From: Paragonimus westermani
Taxonomy: Eukaryota; Platyhelminthes; Trematoda; Plagiorchiida; Troglotrematidae
Assembly: GCA_008508345.1 (NCBI GenBank)
Contig: QNGE01000136.1
Location: 222,656 to 286,655 of the forward strand
Direction: 5' to 3'
Length of the DNA: 64,000 nucleotides
The notes below the pieces were generated by a model, which did not search any database, had not been told where the DNA came from, and saw nothing but the letters and a program-made list of their open reading frames with translations. The translations under genes and the position numbers were made by a program. Below, piece after piece: positions 28,001-43,000 of the stretch (position 1 is its first letter; each line of letters begins with the position of its first letter).

Positions 28001-31000
28001 AAATTAAGATGAATGATGGCTAAGCGGTTTGATTGGCGTGTGTCTTCGTACCCCCAACGGGTTTGCCGGTAAAGCTAGGACACTTATTAAACCAGGGTAG
28101 TGTGAACTGCGAGCGTGTTCCTAGTGAATGCTGTCTGACGTGAATTTAACAATGACTTGGTAAAGATAGGCGACTTCAGCTACTGGTCCGTTAGCTACGG
28201 TAGGTCTCATTTATCTCTCCATGCTGAGCCCTCTTGCCTCACAGACTCAAAGTAAGTGGGGTTTACTTGGACTCATTGGCTTGTGTCACAGTTGTTCGAG
28301 CGAACTAGTTGCAGCGAGCGAGACTACGAAGGTGTCGCTTGACTGTCATCTACATCACGGTTGTTTTTTTGCAAGAGATTAATTGATTGGGTTTAGATAG
28401 GTAAGCTTTGCAATTGATTAGCCTTCGCTACTTTTTGCACCTAAAGCCTTTGTACTCATGACCATTTGACAGTTAAGTGTCAAGTATCAGTTTGTTGTCG
28501 TCGTGTTGATAGTGACAGCTTTACTGCCTCGGGAATTTGCATGTTATACTGGAGTTTATTGTCGTTAACTGTTTAGCCTACTCAAGTGTGATGATGGGCA
28601 ATGCGTTCTTCAGTCAACGGCGTTGAAATATCACGTCACCTGTAACGCAGCTCACTTTGGCCTACCCTGTAGCACTAGGGGATATTCATTGTTTGCATAC
28701 GTTCTGCTGTACCAACCACCCGTTTCTGAAGATCATTCCATGTTTGAAACGGTTCTATGAACTGTCATTAAAACTCTTTATCCATCAGAATACTCAAGAA
28801 TTCCTTGATATAAATTTATAGTAACTGCGGTGATCACTGCACCCTTCTAACAACCTGACCGCCGACCCACGCTGGGAATCGCCACATGTTAATCGTTACA
28901 AAAAATGCTGTTTCCATCTTTTCGTTACGCGGTTAAGTAAAAACTGAGATCTTCATCCCTTACACTACAGGACTTTCACCGTCATGAGACATGATCAGTC
29001 GACCGTAGCAGCCGAACACGGTTTGACCGCTTAAATCTAGGCAGATACAATTGCACTAATCGAGGTCACATCCTATGACTGATGGTGTACTCTGTGTTAC
29101 AACAAGACTGGACCTTGATGCGGTGTGACGGCTTGCGCATCTCGATGACCTATTGGGCTAAACTGGACGGGGTGGCGACCACACCGACACGGTCACTCAT
29201 ACTAGGCAGGTCAATAGGTAGAGGTCTGATAAACCAGTCTTCTGGTCCTCCAGGTTGGGGGTCGCAAAAAGATTGACATCTTCCCGAAAAGTGTACCAGT
29301 TCTGGTACACTACCACCCACCCGCTGCCTTGCGGTAAGGGCTTTTGAGCCAAAGGCTTTGGTTGAGAACCCTAATCGTTCTGGGCGTCATGGTAGCATCC
29401 CAGCCCACACACAAACATGACTCCTCTTAACATCAGTACATCCATACTGCATCGGTCATCTCGCAGTATAAACCGGGTCGCCCTATCTGCTACATACAGC
29501 AGAGTGGATAGGAGAAAACGTGCTACTGCTGACCCTTCGACCGCTGTCCTATCAAATGTAGCTCTCAGAATCCTTCCGAATCCTGTTTATGGCGATCACT
29601 GTGCAGGCCTTACAATAGATATAGCTAATCACAGTATCATTGTGCCGGTAAGTCCCATCTGTTGTCATTCAGTCTCAAGTCCTCCTCGTCTCTTGCTTAG
29701 ACCTAGAATGCGAGTTCATATAAGTGCCCTCAATGTTCGCACACTAAAACAAGTAGGTCAACATACCGCTCTTGCACGAACTTTAGACCCATTGAACGTC
29801 GTTATCTGCTGCATTTCGGAGACTAGAATCCAGGACAGTAGTCAACGTATGGAACTAACAGCACCCGCACTGTCTATGCGATACTGGTTATATACTTCAG
29901 GTGACTCCACGGCCGCCGCTACCGGCCAAGCTAGAGTAGATTTAGTGCTCAGCATGACGGCTGCAGCTCCATTAGTAGATTGGATTCCTGTTGCTAGTAG
30001 ACTTTGTGCCGTCCGCCTGACAGGTTCTGTTAAGGCCCCCCCCTGGACGCAAAACCACCAGAAGTCTTCATTGTCTGTTTATGCTCCAGCTGACCGTAGT
30101 GACGCCGGCGTCAAGAACGCGTTTCACTCAGATCTGGCCGCTCTCATTCGGTCGATACAGCGTTCTGGTATAGTCTTTCCGGCTGAAGATATGAACGCCT
30201 ATGTCGGCCACCATGCTGAGACCGAGTATCGTTTAGTTGGCAGGTTTGGGGCAGCATCACATTGGTCGGATAATGACGGGCGACCGTTGCGGCTGTGAGC
30301 TAATTTTAGCCAGCTAGACGGAACATTCCTCGTGACAGTTCATATAACAAGTCTAGGAGTGGTATATGTAGGAAACTGAAGCGTAACCCAAAGGCAGATC
30401 GCTAGGCTTGGTTGATGGGGAGAGTTAAGAAAATGGAGACTGCTTTTGCTTCAAGGAACACCGGTAAACTCTTTGAGCTAATCCGTGCTACTGGTTCCAG
30501 ATGACCGTCTGTGGGTGAAGCTATCAGTGAGACGAATGGAACATCCATCTATAGTAAGTGGAGAAGGTTAGAGTGGTAGGTGGAACACTTTGAGGGTCAC
30601 TTTAGCTGGCCTCCGGCTTCTGCTGTGTTGTCACGACTAACTTGTAATGTATCATTTTGGGTAGTAGATTTGGCACAACCCACTGAGACCGTCCCTTCCT
30701 GCTGGGGTCACTCGATAATGGTTTCCATATTCAAGAAAGGTGTCAGGGTCTCTTGCTGAAACCATTGAAGAATTAGCTTGACTCCCGTGATTTCTAGGAT
30801 TCTTACATCTATTATACTTCGTCGACTCACTGCAGTTCGGGAGACAAACAATAGGGACGTGGTCGACAGGTTTGTTTACCAGGGAAGCTGCGTCCGCGGC
30901 GGCAGCGGCAGCGGCAGGCTAAAACGGTGCTCGCCAAAATAAGTCTTCTATGGCGACACGGAGTTACCTCTCTAATGCTTAAAGTTCGTGTATATCAGGC

Positions 31001-34000
31001 GACACCGAGGGCTGTGTTAATTTACAGCAGTGAAACGTGGAAGCTCAGGGTAGAAGACGTGAGCAGTTTTCAGGTATTTAATTACCGATATTTGCGTCCG
31101 ATCGCTCTTATTGGGTGACATCAACGAGTAAGTAACGAAGAGGTTAGGAAGCGAGTATTTGGTAGTGATTGTCAAGCGAATTCTTCCGTTCACTTCTTAT
31201 TTTTGTACGGACTTAGATAGTTAGGTCATGTACCAAGGATGCCAACATGTTGTCCGCCACAGGAGCACTGTTTGCCGACGTTGTGGCCGATTGGTGTAGG
31301 GTGCGAGGTGGGCAGATGAAGACCTGGCGGAGGGAAGTGAAATCGTTCGCCAAGAGGTTGAGCACTGTAGGTCAGGTTCGACTTCCGGGCCGGGGCCCTT
31401 GTGAGTCACAACTTAGGTGGTTGGAGACGATAGGTGAGGTGACGGCCAAGCGAGCTCAGTGGCGTGAATGTTGTCGTTGTTTGGCCGAACTGTCTGTGAA
31501 GTGAGTGCATTTAATGACTCCTTACTGTCCTCTAAAGCTCGGTCGTGTTGTTTGCAAGGTGTAGACACCTTGATACTGATGTTTAGTTGTAGTTAGGTCC
31601 CTTCTTCTCTCCTATAGGGAGTTTACTGTTTTCTTCATGATTATGTGGCAGTTAAGCCTGAGTGTGTACCACTGATATAATGCTGCATATGATGTTTGCA
31701 GCCATTACCCCTTCTCAAGTCCATTCGGTGCTTCTCTTTCCGAATTTTCGACCCCAGTGTTAACTGGAGTTATAAAGCATTCCGAGTTCTGCTGGAATTC
31801 TGTCAGTGGATTCGACTCTTCTCTGTGATGACCACCCTCTTAGCCAAGACGATGAGCATCACGGGGTTGTTATTTACCGTGACGTGATGACCTCATTTAC
31901 ACTTACAACTACTTGCTTAAATTCTGGAATTACCAGTTGTGTTTCTGTCCCGCTCTTCTGGCTTAGTACGAGGGAGGGACAAACTAGCTTGGTGCTTACC
32001 TGACAGGTTTAGCAAGCGTGTAACTTATGCTCGCGTATTTGGTGCTCATTGGTGTGCAGTCATCATCAGTTTGGTTTCAACAACCACTCTAAGGGTAATA
32101 GTGGTCATTGGAGGCTGTAACTATCCATTGTCTACAGCATATCCCTGTTTTTTTAGTTGGATCGTTTTCACTCGACCAACTTGTTTTTCAGTAATCTTAT
32201 TCTGGTTTGCTGTGAATTCAAGTGGCAGAACACAAATATCTACAGTCCCATGCCACATATGGAGGACAGCGTTCCTCAATGCATAGTATCCGTAGTGTTT
32301 ATTATGCCCAAGTTTGGTCTTTCCTGGTCGTCTTTTTATGCAAGGTATGGGACAAATTGCAACTTCGACTGAAACAGTGCATCATTCATATAATGTTAAT
32401 GCGTATCTGAACGTTTTGCGATCAAATCGGTCGTTATGTTCTTTTTTTCAATGTGCCATATCACTTCATTTTAGACGTCCGCATCGTCGCTCTCTTGTAT
32501 TTTAGGCTATTAAAACAAGTGGTGAACTGAAGACGCTTCACGCTCGTGTTCGAAGTTTTTTGGATCGCCTTCAAAGCTTGTCTGAGACACTTCGGCAAGC
32601 GAAACAGTCAAACACTCATCTTTTTGAAGTCTTCGAAGAACATAGGCCCACGTGGAAGCGTTTGACTGCTCCTGTGGAGGAACTAGCGGCTGCAATACCT
32701 TCTGTCGACGCCTTAATCAACGGTTAGTCATTTTCTGTTTGTCTATACCATGTTCTCCGGGTCCCATTTCGGTTAATTGACGCGCTCACTGACTCGTGGA
32801 ATGTGACCAGGTGTTCACTGCAATACTGATGCCTCGCTACAATTTCGAAGCAACGGTGAGTACCTAGTACATGTGGATTTTGGGCTTTTCCCATGATTCC
32901 TTTGGAATGAGTTCCACGTGGATCGTTAATAAGGGATTAAGCTTGCTATATAGGAGCAGTGTTATTTTTCATCGATATTTTGACCACCCCCGAAAGACAC
33001 GCGTGATGGGTATGAACCGGTTCTACTGACTATGCGTGTCTGGTTGCGTTACCTCCATGTGTGTGCGTGCTTCAACACTGACCGATACATGTTGTAGCTT
33101 GGGTGAACTCCGTGTACGACCATTGTTTGGTCGTCGAGTTTAGGCCATAGCACAAAACAGCTTGCGTCATGCTCACAATTCGTCTTCGTCGTTCGTTGTT
33201 ATCGGCTTACTTTCTATGAGGTGTACGCAAGCCAATTTTGTGTTATGCATATGCGATCGCGATGACAATGTGGAGTCTGTTGTTTGAGCCAGAGAGTACG
33301 CTGTTGTACGAATCGGTGGTCGATGGAGGTAATTTGGTCTGTGAGTGAGTGACTGAATCAGCGGAACGAGCAGCCGTTGTGTGTCGAGTTTGTGTGCTAG
33401 CAACTGTGAACTGGAGGTGCCAGAATTCAGATGTTGGTAAGTCTAACTTCGAATAGTTGGAGAGATACCAGACAAGCATAAGAGTTAGGTAGGAACATCG
33501 ACCGAGTTGCTATCTTAACGAAATTAGCTTGTATCCCTACACTAAATAGATTTTGTTTGTCAACTAGACTGTGACGAGTAATGATACTGGCTTTCGATAG
33601 CATGTTGGCTAGATAGATGGGTTTATTAATGACGACGTAGGTCCGTTACAGATGGGGGTTTGGGCATATTGCAAATCAAAGGTAGCTTTCTGAATAGTAA
33701 TATTTTTTATATATTAAAAATGCGTTGTTTGCTGATTTTCGCGCGGAACACAGTCACAGCATACATCGCTCGATAGCATACCTTATTGTCTTTTGGTATG
33801 AACGCAATTGTCTAACTCTGTGACCTATGGTCTGTCCAACGTTGAAATTGGTGCACTTGTGTTTTAACCATTCAGGCTTATGTTCTGTAACCGTTCCTCG
33901 TGTCTAGAGAAACTGCAGCTGCTGAATTGTAATAGGACATTTTTGTCGTCTTTTTTTCGTATACTCAAAGCAGTGACTGCCTAATAGTCATCTTGCAGCA

Positions 34001-37000
34001 GTGTGTATATTCACAGTAGAATTAGGCAAAAGTGGATTCCTAAGATTGAAAACTTCAAACAGGATATCCGATGTTTTTAGTAACGTCACAAGATCGAGTT
34101 TTTCCTCATGCAGGCTGAACTTCACATTGACAACGGGACCTCAGGAGTTTTCCTTCACTTTACTAAATAAGTAACGGGATCCCAGTAAGAAACTGTGATA
34201 ACTCTGAAGTTGGACGCCTTAATTACTGTATTTAGAAACCGTAGTTATTTTCTAGGTGGTATTAAGGATTGTACCGCATGCTGAATGCATGTTAACTCAA
34301 CAGAAACGTCCTCATACTTTATCAGAATAAAGCATTGATGTGTATCACTCGTCTCACATGTCTGGTTGCCGTTGACGATCTATACCAAGAGTTAAATTGG
34401 TTAACTGGTAATGTTTATAATCGTCATGGTGTGGAAGAACCAATGTTCATGTTCAGCATCAATGTTCAAACCTTAGTCAGGATAAAAGCTGGTTCGCTAT
34501 TTTCTAATTTGATTCGATGCGAGAAAGGTTTCAGGGTTGGAGATTAAGCTTTGGATTCTGTCAGTACGACTGTTTTCCAGTCTTGTCTTCTGGAGAAGGG
34601 TATGCCCGACAACGATATTGTTTCCTTTCAATCTTTGTGTAGAGACGTATTTCGGAACGAGATGACAGTTAAATAATGTTATCGCACTTATTCTGGTAAG
34701 CAACGGCGTTGACGAGTTTGCCAACCTTCTGAATTCCTCTTTAACTTTGTCTTGGATGACATCCTGAGATTATTGCTGGGAGGTGAATGTTCTCGTAGTG
34801 TCACACCGTTAGTGGTTTGGTTTTTTGCAGAGGACATCGTTCTAATCTGTGACGACTCATAATCAGCATGCTCTAATCAAATCGATGCAATCACTTCGTC
34901 GGTATGAGATTTGTTCCACGCACCACATGTGTGAAGTACTAGTTCAAGTTTGATAGCGACCTGCATCCGTTTTCACTCTTGACAGTGGTGTGTTAGAGCA
35001 GATGGGTAATTTTGTCTACCTGTGTGGTTACGTAAGTGTTGTTGAGGCTATCAACAGAGGCGTTTCGAAAATCAGAATAATGTTTTCCAACCTGTACCAT
35101 CTGCTGCGACCGAAAATCGACTCTCTCTACAAAAAGAGGATATATCCCAGATCTGTATCTTCTCTCGTTTTGTGGTCGCAGAACCTGGCTTACTCGAGTA
35201 CTGGAAGTTCGCTGGTTATCCTTATCTGACATTGCTTATGAACGATTATTTGTATATGTTGGTATCACTACGTGAGCCATCAGACAGTTCAACGTCTCTT
35301 CTACTTGGTAGTCTCTGATCATCAATTTTTTTGACCCAGACACGCGTTTCGTATGCCACTTCACCGGCTGACTCATCGAACCTTATTTGCACACTCCGGG
35401 ATAGATTAGAAAAGACATCACAGCAGCGAAGCTTATGGCTTGGTATTGAAACATGAAACAGCCGCCGTAGAATTTTGCATTCCCCGACCCACCTAGTCTC
35501 CCTCTTGAGGACAAGTATCCTGAAAACTTAGGGTTATTGACGCTGTTAGCTTTGACATGCAACCGTGAACACTGGCATTCGTATGAGAAACTACGATATT
35601 CTGAATATTTTAACCGGTACTTTTGTTTATCCGTTCTGTATCGTGTGACCCTAGCTTATATGTATATTACATAATGATGCTAACAATGATTATTAACGAA
35701 AAACTTTAAGAACTTATATAATGACCACTCTGAAATTGAGCACAACGTAAGGTTCGTAGCACATACGCATCTCAACCAAGCAGATCTTTGGACTCTTTCA
35801 CGCCAAGACAGATAATTAGCCTCGATTTCATTCGGAAGGAGGTGGATGACAGAGCAGACGATTGCAAAAACTCACGCGCAAGAAGTCAGAACAGACAGAG
35901 ATATGCACGACTAAAACATACAGCACGTTAGGTTTTGCCTTCTGACGCCGGGTTTTTCGTTCAGCTTGTCGTTTCAGGTTGCTCAGTTCTGTTCGCTGAA
36001 ACCCGTAAGAACTACCGAGTACTTAACCCATCAACCTGAGCCACAAATAACTTTGTTATCAATAATCATAGCCAGCTTAGTATATGTGCAACCAAATCCC
36101 AGTGGCATGTGAGTTTCCTTTGACGATGAGTAAATGAATTTCAGTATCTTATTATTTTATAACCCTGCGATCCATTTCAAAAATAACGTCCACCTTCATC
36201 TGTCACTTGTATACTAAACTAGATATAGTCCGTCAAGCCGATACGATTGCTCTTTCAAAAAGGGGTATTTCAGACAGATCTGTTTGTGTCGGACGGCGTT
36301 TTATCAATGGAAATTATGACCGGTTCCTTGTGTGCTGACTCATTTCTCTCTCTTGTGTACTGGTCTTACTCCAGATCCTGAAGCTTCTCAGACATTGAGC
36401 GAAGCTCAGCGGTTGTTCGGTAAGGTGGATGAGATGTGCCGCCAACGAGCCGAGTTGGTTGATCGACTGCGACAAGCATTGCATGAGGATGACGTAACTG
36501 GGGATCTTTTGACCCTAAACATAGAACAATCTTCAATCGATTCGTGGTTTGTCACACGTCTGAAAAAGCACGATCCTGTTGTGGGTTTAATTCGGCAAAA
36601 TTTGGCCGCCCAGGAGAATGTTGAATCAGCTCTGATTGACATAAATGCTTCTTTCGCACCTCGAGGCTCCCAGCTACGTGAGATTCGTACCAGGTTGGTG
36701 AATATGCTACCCTGTATTGACTTAACTGTTGCACTTAAACCATGTTATGTGTTCATGCTCTATTCATTCCGCCTTGTGTTGATGTGTTTGTAGGCGAGCC
36801 GAAGAAATTCAGAAATTGATCTCATCTGGAAAAACTTTCGAAGATTTACTGGAACGTTGCAACCGCGGCTTGGACTTTTACGAACAAAGTCGCTCACGTT
36901 TGAAGGAAACTGTAGCTGAACTCAAGGAGTTAACCGAGATGTTGAGCAACGAAGAAAAAAAGCTTATCAATTTGGGTTCACCTCCAGGTGCGTCTGCAGT

Positions 37001-40000
37001 ACGTTCGATTCATGTGGGTTCAATGTTGTTAAGTCTGCAAGGTTGTTCCCTTTGGTTTTCGTTTGCGGGAAGTATGTGATGAGTTTGTCTATATTTTGCT
37101 CTCAGCTGTGTTTGCTGCTAATGGAAGAATGCAGTTTCTGTCCATCAACCATACCAGCACCTACCAGTCAACCTGCTAATACAATCAATTTTCTCCAGCT
37201 TGGGCGGAAGAATTGATGGTTTTGCAATCAGTTTGTGCCGTTTGTTGTAACGCCTAATGTTTATGCTGTGAACTTTCCCAAGGATATCAAGTTGGTGTAC
37301 GGGTATTTCCACTGACTGACAGTCATCATTGTGGCTTCGATCCTCACCGATCTTGGTCGTTGTCTAAATTTGAACAGCCCGATGAGATTCGGTCTGTTTC
37401 TGACCTAGTTTGTCGCCTAGCAGCTACACATTTTGCAGCGTAAACGCTGGAAAACTAATTTTGTCTTACTTGCTGAAGCATTCCTAATGGAGTCAGAAAA
37501 ATAGAAAACCAGTTACACGACCGACACCTCTTTTCTTCAGCACTGTTTAGCCGATAACCCAAGCTTACCCAGATCCGCTCATATCAAATTAACATCTACA
37601 TTTGTTTGATATCATTTAGGTCCTATGATCGTCCGCCATGCGTATCCACCACTGCCCTCTTCTAAAGAGGGATTTACTCCTCCTGCACAATCCGCCCATA
37701 TTCCTACTCTTGGGGACTACATGAAATCCTGGCGTGCTCGCCCCACTGGTATGAGTATGGTCAGACCCCCTTCTTCTGAGGCTTGGTCCGCTACCCCTGT
37801 TGCCGGGGTGATGCACCCAATACTTCCGGTTGCCTCTGTTCCGGGTCAACCATTTACCTCTCAGACCCCGCCAATCTCGGGGTCGACGGTTGGGCCAACT
37901 GCATTCGCTTGCCCTTCACTGTTTGCTACTCCTTTGCAGCAGTATGGGACTCGACCCTTTGGCCAAATGCAACCACAATCGGTTAGGCTACCACACTCAC
38001 TCGCACAATCCGCCCCCACACCTTCTATGCGTCCTCCCTCTTCCATACCGGTGACACTGGTGGCACAACCAGTTGGCGGTTTGCATCCGCCACCTTCTAG
38101 CCAGGTTAGTGGCTGCTTCCGTTTATTCACATTTCACTTTTACGATGCAAATCGAGTATGGTACTTCTTTTCAAACGGAGCTGGCTGCAGAGTCTGCGGG
38201 AATTCGAATGTTGTGATCAGTTGTGAGGAAGGTTCAAGTTAGATTAATCATAATCCCGTGCTACACATCCAAACTAAGTTTCGAAATCATAGCCCGTTTA
38301 CGTCATCGTCAGTTGTGGCTATCTTTCTGTTGTTTTCTTCTGTGGACTTGATTCGCTTTCTTGACCCCACCTGTTCTTTAATTAGTGTTGTATCGAGGAT
38401 GTGTACTTCTTAAAATGCTCAATTTTATCATTGTTTCTCTTATACAGAATCGCCCCATGCAAACAATGCCTCCTATCCCAATATCTGGCGTTTCTCCGGC
38501 TCACGTTCCAACGCTGATGAGCCCACCCAGTCAGCCTAACCAACTCGTGATGTTCCCCGCACGTAGTATCGGAGTAAGTCTGCGTTAAAGGTCTGGAATT
38601 TCTATACTGGCATCGCGCATGCCACTAATGTTAACCTGGTCTTTGGTTACCGATGCGGTTGTGTAAGGGAACTGGAGTATCCTCATTGCCTGAGCTCATT
38701 CACGCTCAGTGTGATTCGTTTGTTGTACATGGTTGGCAGCATCCGTCTCTCGTTTAGCCTACCGCCAAGCCAAAGGACGTCTGCGCATAGCGCTCACCGC
38801 AAGTGGCTTGCGTTGCGACACTTGCTGTTCCACTCACACGGCCCACATTTAATGTGGACTCGAAAAAACTGAGACCGAGAGGCATGTTGGTGAAGGTTTC
38901 TGAATCTAGCAGACCGAGGCTGGCTAACCAGGTGGTAGGCCAATATGAAGATGAAACTTCCAGGAACAAGAGGATAGAGGTTCCATTAGTAAGGGAAAAA
39001 AGATATTGAAAATTTGAGACACATCGGTGACTTGCAAATCCGATAGGTTACTGTCGGTAATCTCACAAACTCGAGAGTCAAAGTACAAATTCTGGTCTGG
39101 AAGAAGATGTACACTACTGAAGAGCTCTAACAATATCGAGATTGACGTCAAGTTCTTTCTTTCGAAGTGGGTTAGCCTAAACGCTTATCTAAAGACGAAG
39201 ACTGAGTAATGCTTCGTTCGAACTAATCCAAATCCCCTCACAGTCTTCACGGTGTCACATATTCACTTCGCTACGACCTGCGGCACCGATGGTTCCTTTA
39301 CGTGCCGCACAGTTGTCGCTTATTACACTTTCAGTACTCCTCTGGATCGCACTCCATCTGGTGGTTCAGTTCAAGGCTGTGTCCTCCCATTGTCTAAAAT
39401 GGTTATTACGATGCGAATGATTTACTTGGTTACCAGCTGGATATCGCAGCTTCTGCCTACCTGGCTTTCACTTACATGCTCGTACGATGGGCGTTTCGGG
39501 ATTCGTCCGGACTGATCTATCGTAGCCAACAAAACCAGTTGAGCATCAGCATGGGTCTAATTTTTTTCCACGTCTGCTGGGTGAATTCCCTCAGTATTTG
39601 GGACCATGTTCGACCAATCAATGTTTACGATGCACCTCACGGTCCGTGAACAGATCTGTTGACAAATTGCTACCCAAGTGACAACAGAAGTCTGCGCAGC
39701 TAGCCCCTCTGTCTTCGTTGATTACCAAGCTGGATAACCGTTTGTGCAGTTTCAGTTGTCACGTACGATCTACCTAACTAATCCACGAACCAGGGTTACT
39801 CAACCGAAATTAATCCATGTGGACGTCATAAGGCGCAATAGTGTACCGTCAAATGCACGTTCAAATGCTTTTGGTACTTATGCTAAAATAGTCCAACATC
39901 GACCATTAAGTAGTGTGCTTATTCTCTCGTACAATCACGTCATGAACTATGATAGCTTTTAGTTCTTTCCGGAGCTGGTATTGGGCGGCCTTATCTTTTA

Positions 40001-43000
40001 CACAACTGTAGTGACTGTACATGGATCACGATGTGAATGTAGTGGTTATGGTGCAGCGTGTAGATCACTAGTTTATCCGGTGTTAGTACATCCTAGTTGG
40101 CTGACAGTTGCCAGGTGCTCACCAACCTCTCAATGAAGGACATGCATTCCAACAGTGTCTCTACTAGACCCTAATGCCGGTTTTGTAAGCGTTAATTCCC
40201 CTCTTCTCAGTAGCCTTCGTCGCCTAGATAGATCACGTCATCGTTAGCCACCAATTTTCATTCTGTCTTGGATCAGCCTAGACATTGATCATATGCCAAG
40301 TGTGTTCTACGCTTCGACTAACCTCGACAGCAACGGTTTGAATTGGCAACATTATCAGATTATTCTCGCTTCTCGAACTGCCATCCCATAGGTACGTGAA
40401 AACATGTGTGAAACAATGCACGAGACAGATATCATTGTTGTTTCTGCTGTCAACTGCAAAGTCCTGAATTCCCAATCGCTCTTTGGACTATTTCGAGTGA
40501 AGTGTCATTCACGTTGCATATCTCTTAACTGGCACTCATGAGGCAACTTTGACGGTTTCTTGGCTATCATTTGTAACAGTCTTCTATTGCGAAAGTTTGG
40601 TAGCAACTTTTTAACGTGATACTCATCAACTGATCGGTATCTGTCATCACATCTCATAAAGCCCCATGATTCCTGGGAATTAGCTCCCTAATAATAATAA
40701 GACTGTCCTAATCAATGACATTTTTGGAACTAGTGGCTTCAAACCTTAAAACGATAAGGTTCGATTTGTTTGTAATTTTTCGCGTCTGAGTTGTTCATTC
40801 ATTGAGGTGTATGCGTAATAGTTCTGCTCGTTAAGGTTTCGGAAGTGATTGTCAGAAAAATAATGAGTGATGACCATAGGTGAAACATCCGGGCAGGTGA
40901 AAAGCAGGTAACTAATGGTGATACACTGCAGGGCCGTCAAACCCGACTTCACATCGGATGTGAACGTGCTGATATAATAGGAGACTTTGAAACAACAGTT
41001 GATAACGCCATGTTTCGCACTCGATCGTTCCTTCCACTGTCCGTTCTCGCAGCAGATTTTATCAACCATTTTGGGAGGTGTTCGGTCATTCATTGACAAG
41101 TGTACCGGTTCGTTCTGCCGATTTGACGCATTATAGCTACAAGTGGACTTGTAAACGACATGTGAGAAGGAATAGTTATGCGTTTCACGTCTAGCATTTC
41201 ATTGCGCTACTCAAAAAGTAAAATCTTCCACTGACTAACGCTATTCTCATTAGACTTACAACTTAGTCTATATGGACGGTTCAATTAAACAGATGCGCAA
41301 GTTTGTCCAGATTCAGCAGCGTTTCGCCAATGTTCTCAAAAGTCTCTACCTCATTCGCCGTATCAAGCGTGTGATGTTCGCCAAACAATCAATCCAGAAG
41401 ACCAGAACAATCACTAACCAGCACCTCTTTGATTCATTGTCGCGCGGTTTCGAGATGTCATTCTTTCCGACGGACAGTTCAACACACTTCCACAAACTAA
41501 CCATTACTATCCTCGTTAAAGCCCGTACAATTTCGAGCCTCTCCGGAACCTGTTGAAAGGTTACAAACTCAGGCTCATTTTGAGAACTTGTATAACCAGG
41601 TGAAGAATGTGGAGTCCACAACGACGGAAAAGGCCAAATGATTTAAAGCCATACTGGTGGACAGTTCACATGGTTGACGAAATGAGTATTCAGGGATTTC
41701 GTGAATACTCAGTTCATCGACCATGCTGCATGTGAAACTGGCAGAAACCTTGTTACTTATACTTAGTAGTTGAGCTTTTTGCGCGACTGTTTATATGCCA
41801 ATATTGTGTAGGTCGAGCGGTTGGCACCAAAGCTATCTGCTTGTATGTTTCTTCACTTGTGAAAGTTCCCTCCGTCTATCTTGTTACAGTATGTTCTCGT
41901 AACCGTACTTCTAAATGCATGCATTCTTTGGTCTTCATTGCGGTCCTCGTTAATAAATATTTCCATTGGTGTATGTTACTTTTCTGTTCATTCCATTGAG
42001 GATCCAATAGGTCGTCCATCATCCATGGCTGCACCATCCCTACCGGCTGGTCCAAACGCTTCTACTTTCGGTGTACAAATCAGACCATCCCCTCCTTCAC
42101 AAATCGGCTCATCTGGTCCAACTACGTCATCACACTGCAATTTTCGACAGCAAATAGGGCCAACACAATCCAGCTTGTCACTTCAACAATCGTATCAGAC
42201 CGGTACACAAATGCCTCAGCCTTCTGTCTTTTCGGTCTGTTCATCTCTTCAGTCTAATTTCGGGTCTACAACAGTTATTCCACAATCGGCTGGCTACCCA
42301 GCGCATCCCTTTGCCCTTCGACCTCCAGTCATCTTCTCCAATCGATCTCCACATGCCAACTTCCACCCATCTGTACGGCCGGTTGAACCTTCTGGCCACA
42401 TATCTATTCCACCGGCAGTGGGACAGCCACGACAGCATCAGCAATTGATTAGCGCCCACCCAGGCCCACTTGGGAACTATCAGGTAACACAAGTGAGACA
42501 TCCAGTGCCGGCTGAAACGACACGTCCTGTGCCGAATTCAATCTTCACTGGACTTACTGACCCTGTACCACTACCTCAACAACACGGTCAGCCTTCGCAG
42601 CAGCTTGTTTCTTCTGCAGGTTCTAACGTCGATTGGCGACCACCGAACATTGTTCGCAATACTCAACCACAAATTGGATCGTTCACAAGTTATCAACCGT
42701 TCCAACCTCTTCCGTCTACTGATTCAGCTATCCAGCCGGTTCTTGCTGTCAACCCAACTCAACATGCTAAGTCAGCTACTCATGAATCATCAAGCCAAGC
42801 TCATGTACTCCAGACGAACAGCAATCATGTCCAACCACCTCTGTCAGCCACCGCTCCGGTCACTACAGACTTTATTCCTTTGAAGCCCCATGTGCTCACC
42901 AAGGTTCGTTGTTTTCCTGTCAGTATGTTTTATCTAGCGACCAACTCAATCGGTTGTTCGGGTATATTAGAATTCACACACCGTCACCTGATCGGAAGTT

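Noticed and set aside
38448..38600. CTGATGAG near 38515 as a ribozyme
   Set aside because: It lies in coding exon l and no stem II or GAAA follows.
39250..39515. RT block SVQGCVLPLSK
   Set aside because: A single short match, no YADD or other RT motif in reach.
41280..41640. gag fragment on the - strand (DSTFFTWLYKFSK, LFGEHHTL)
   Set aside because: Only a few words match, in different frames, with no zinc knuckle; too weak.
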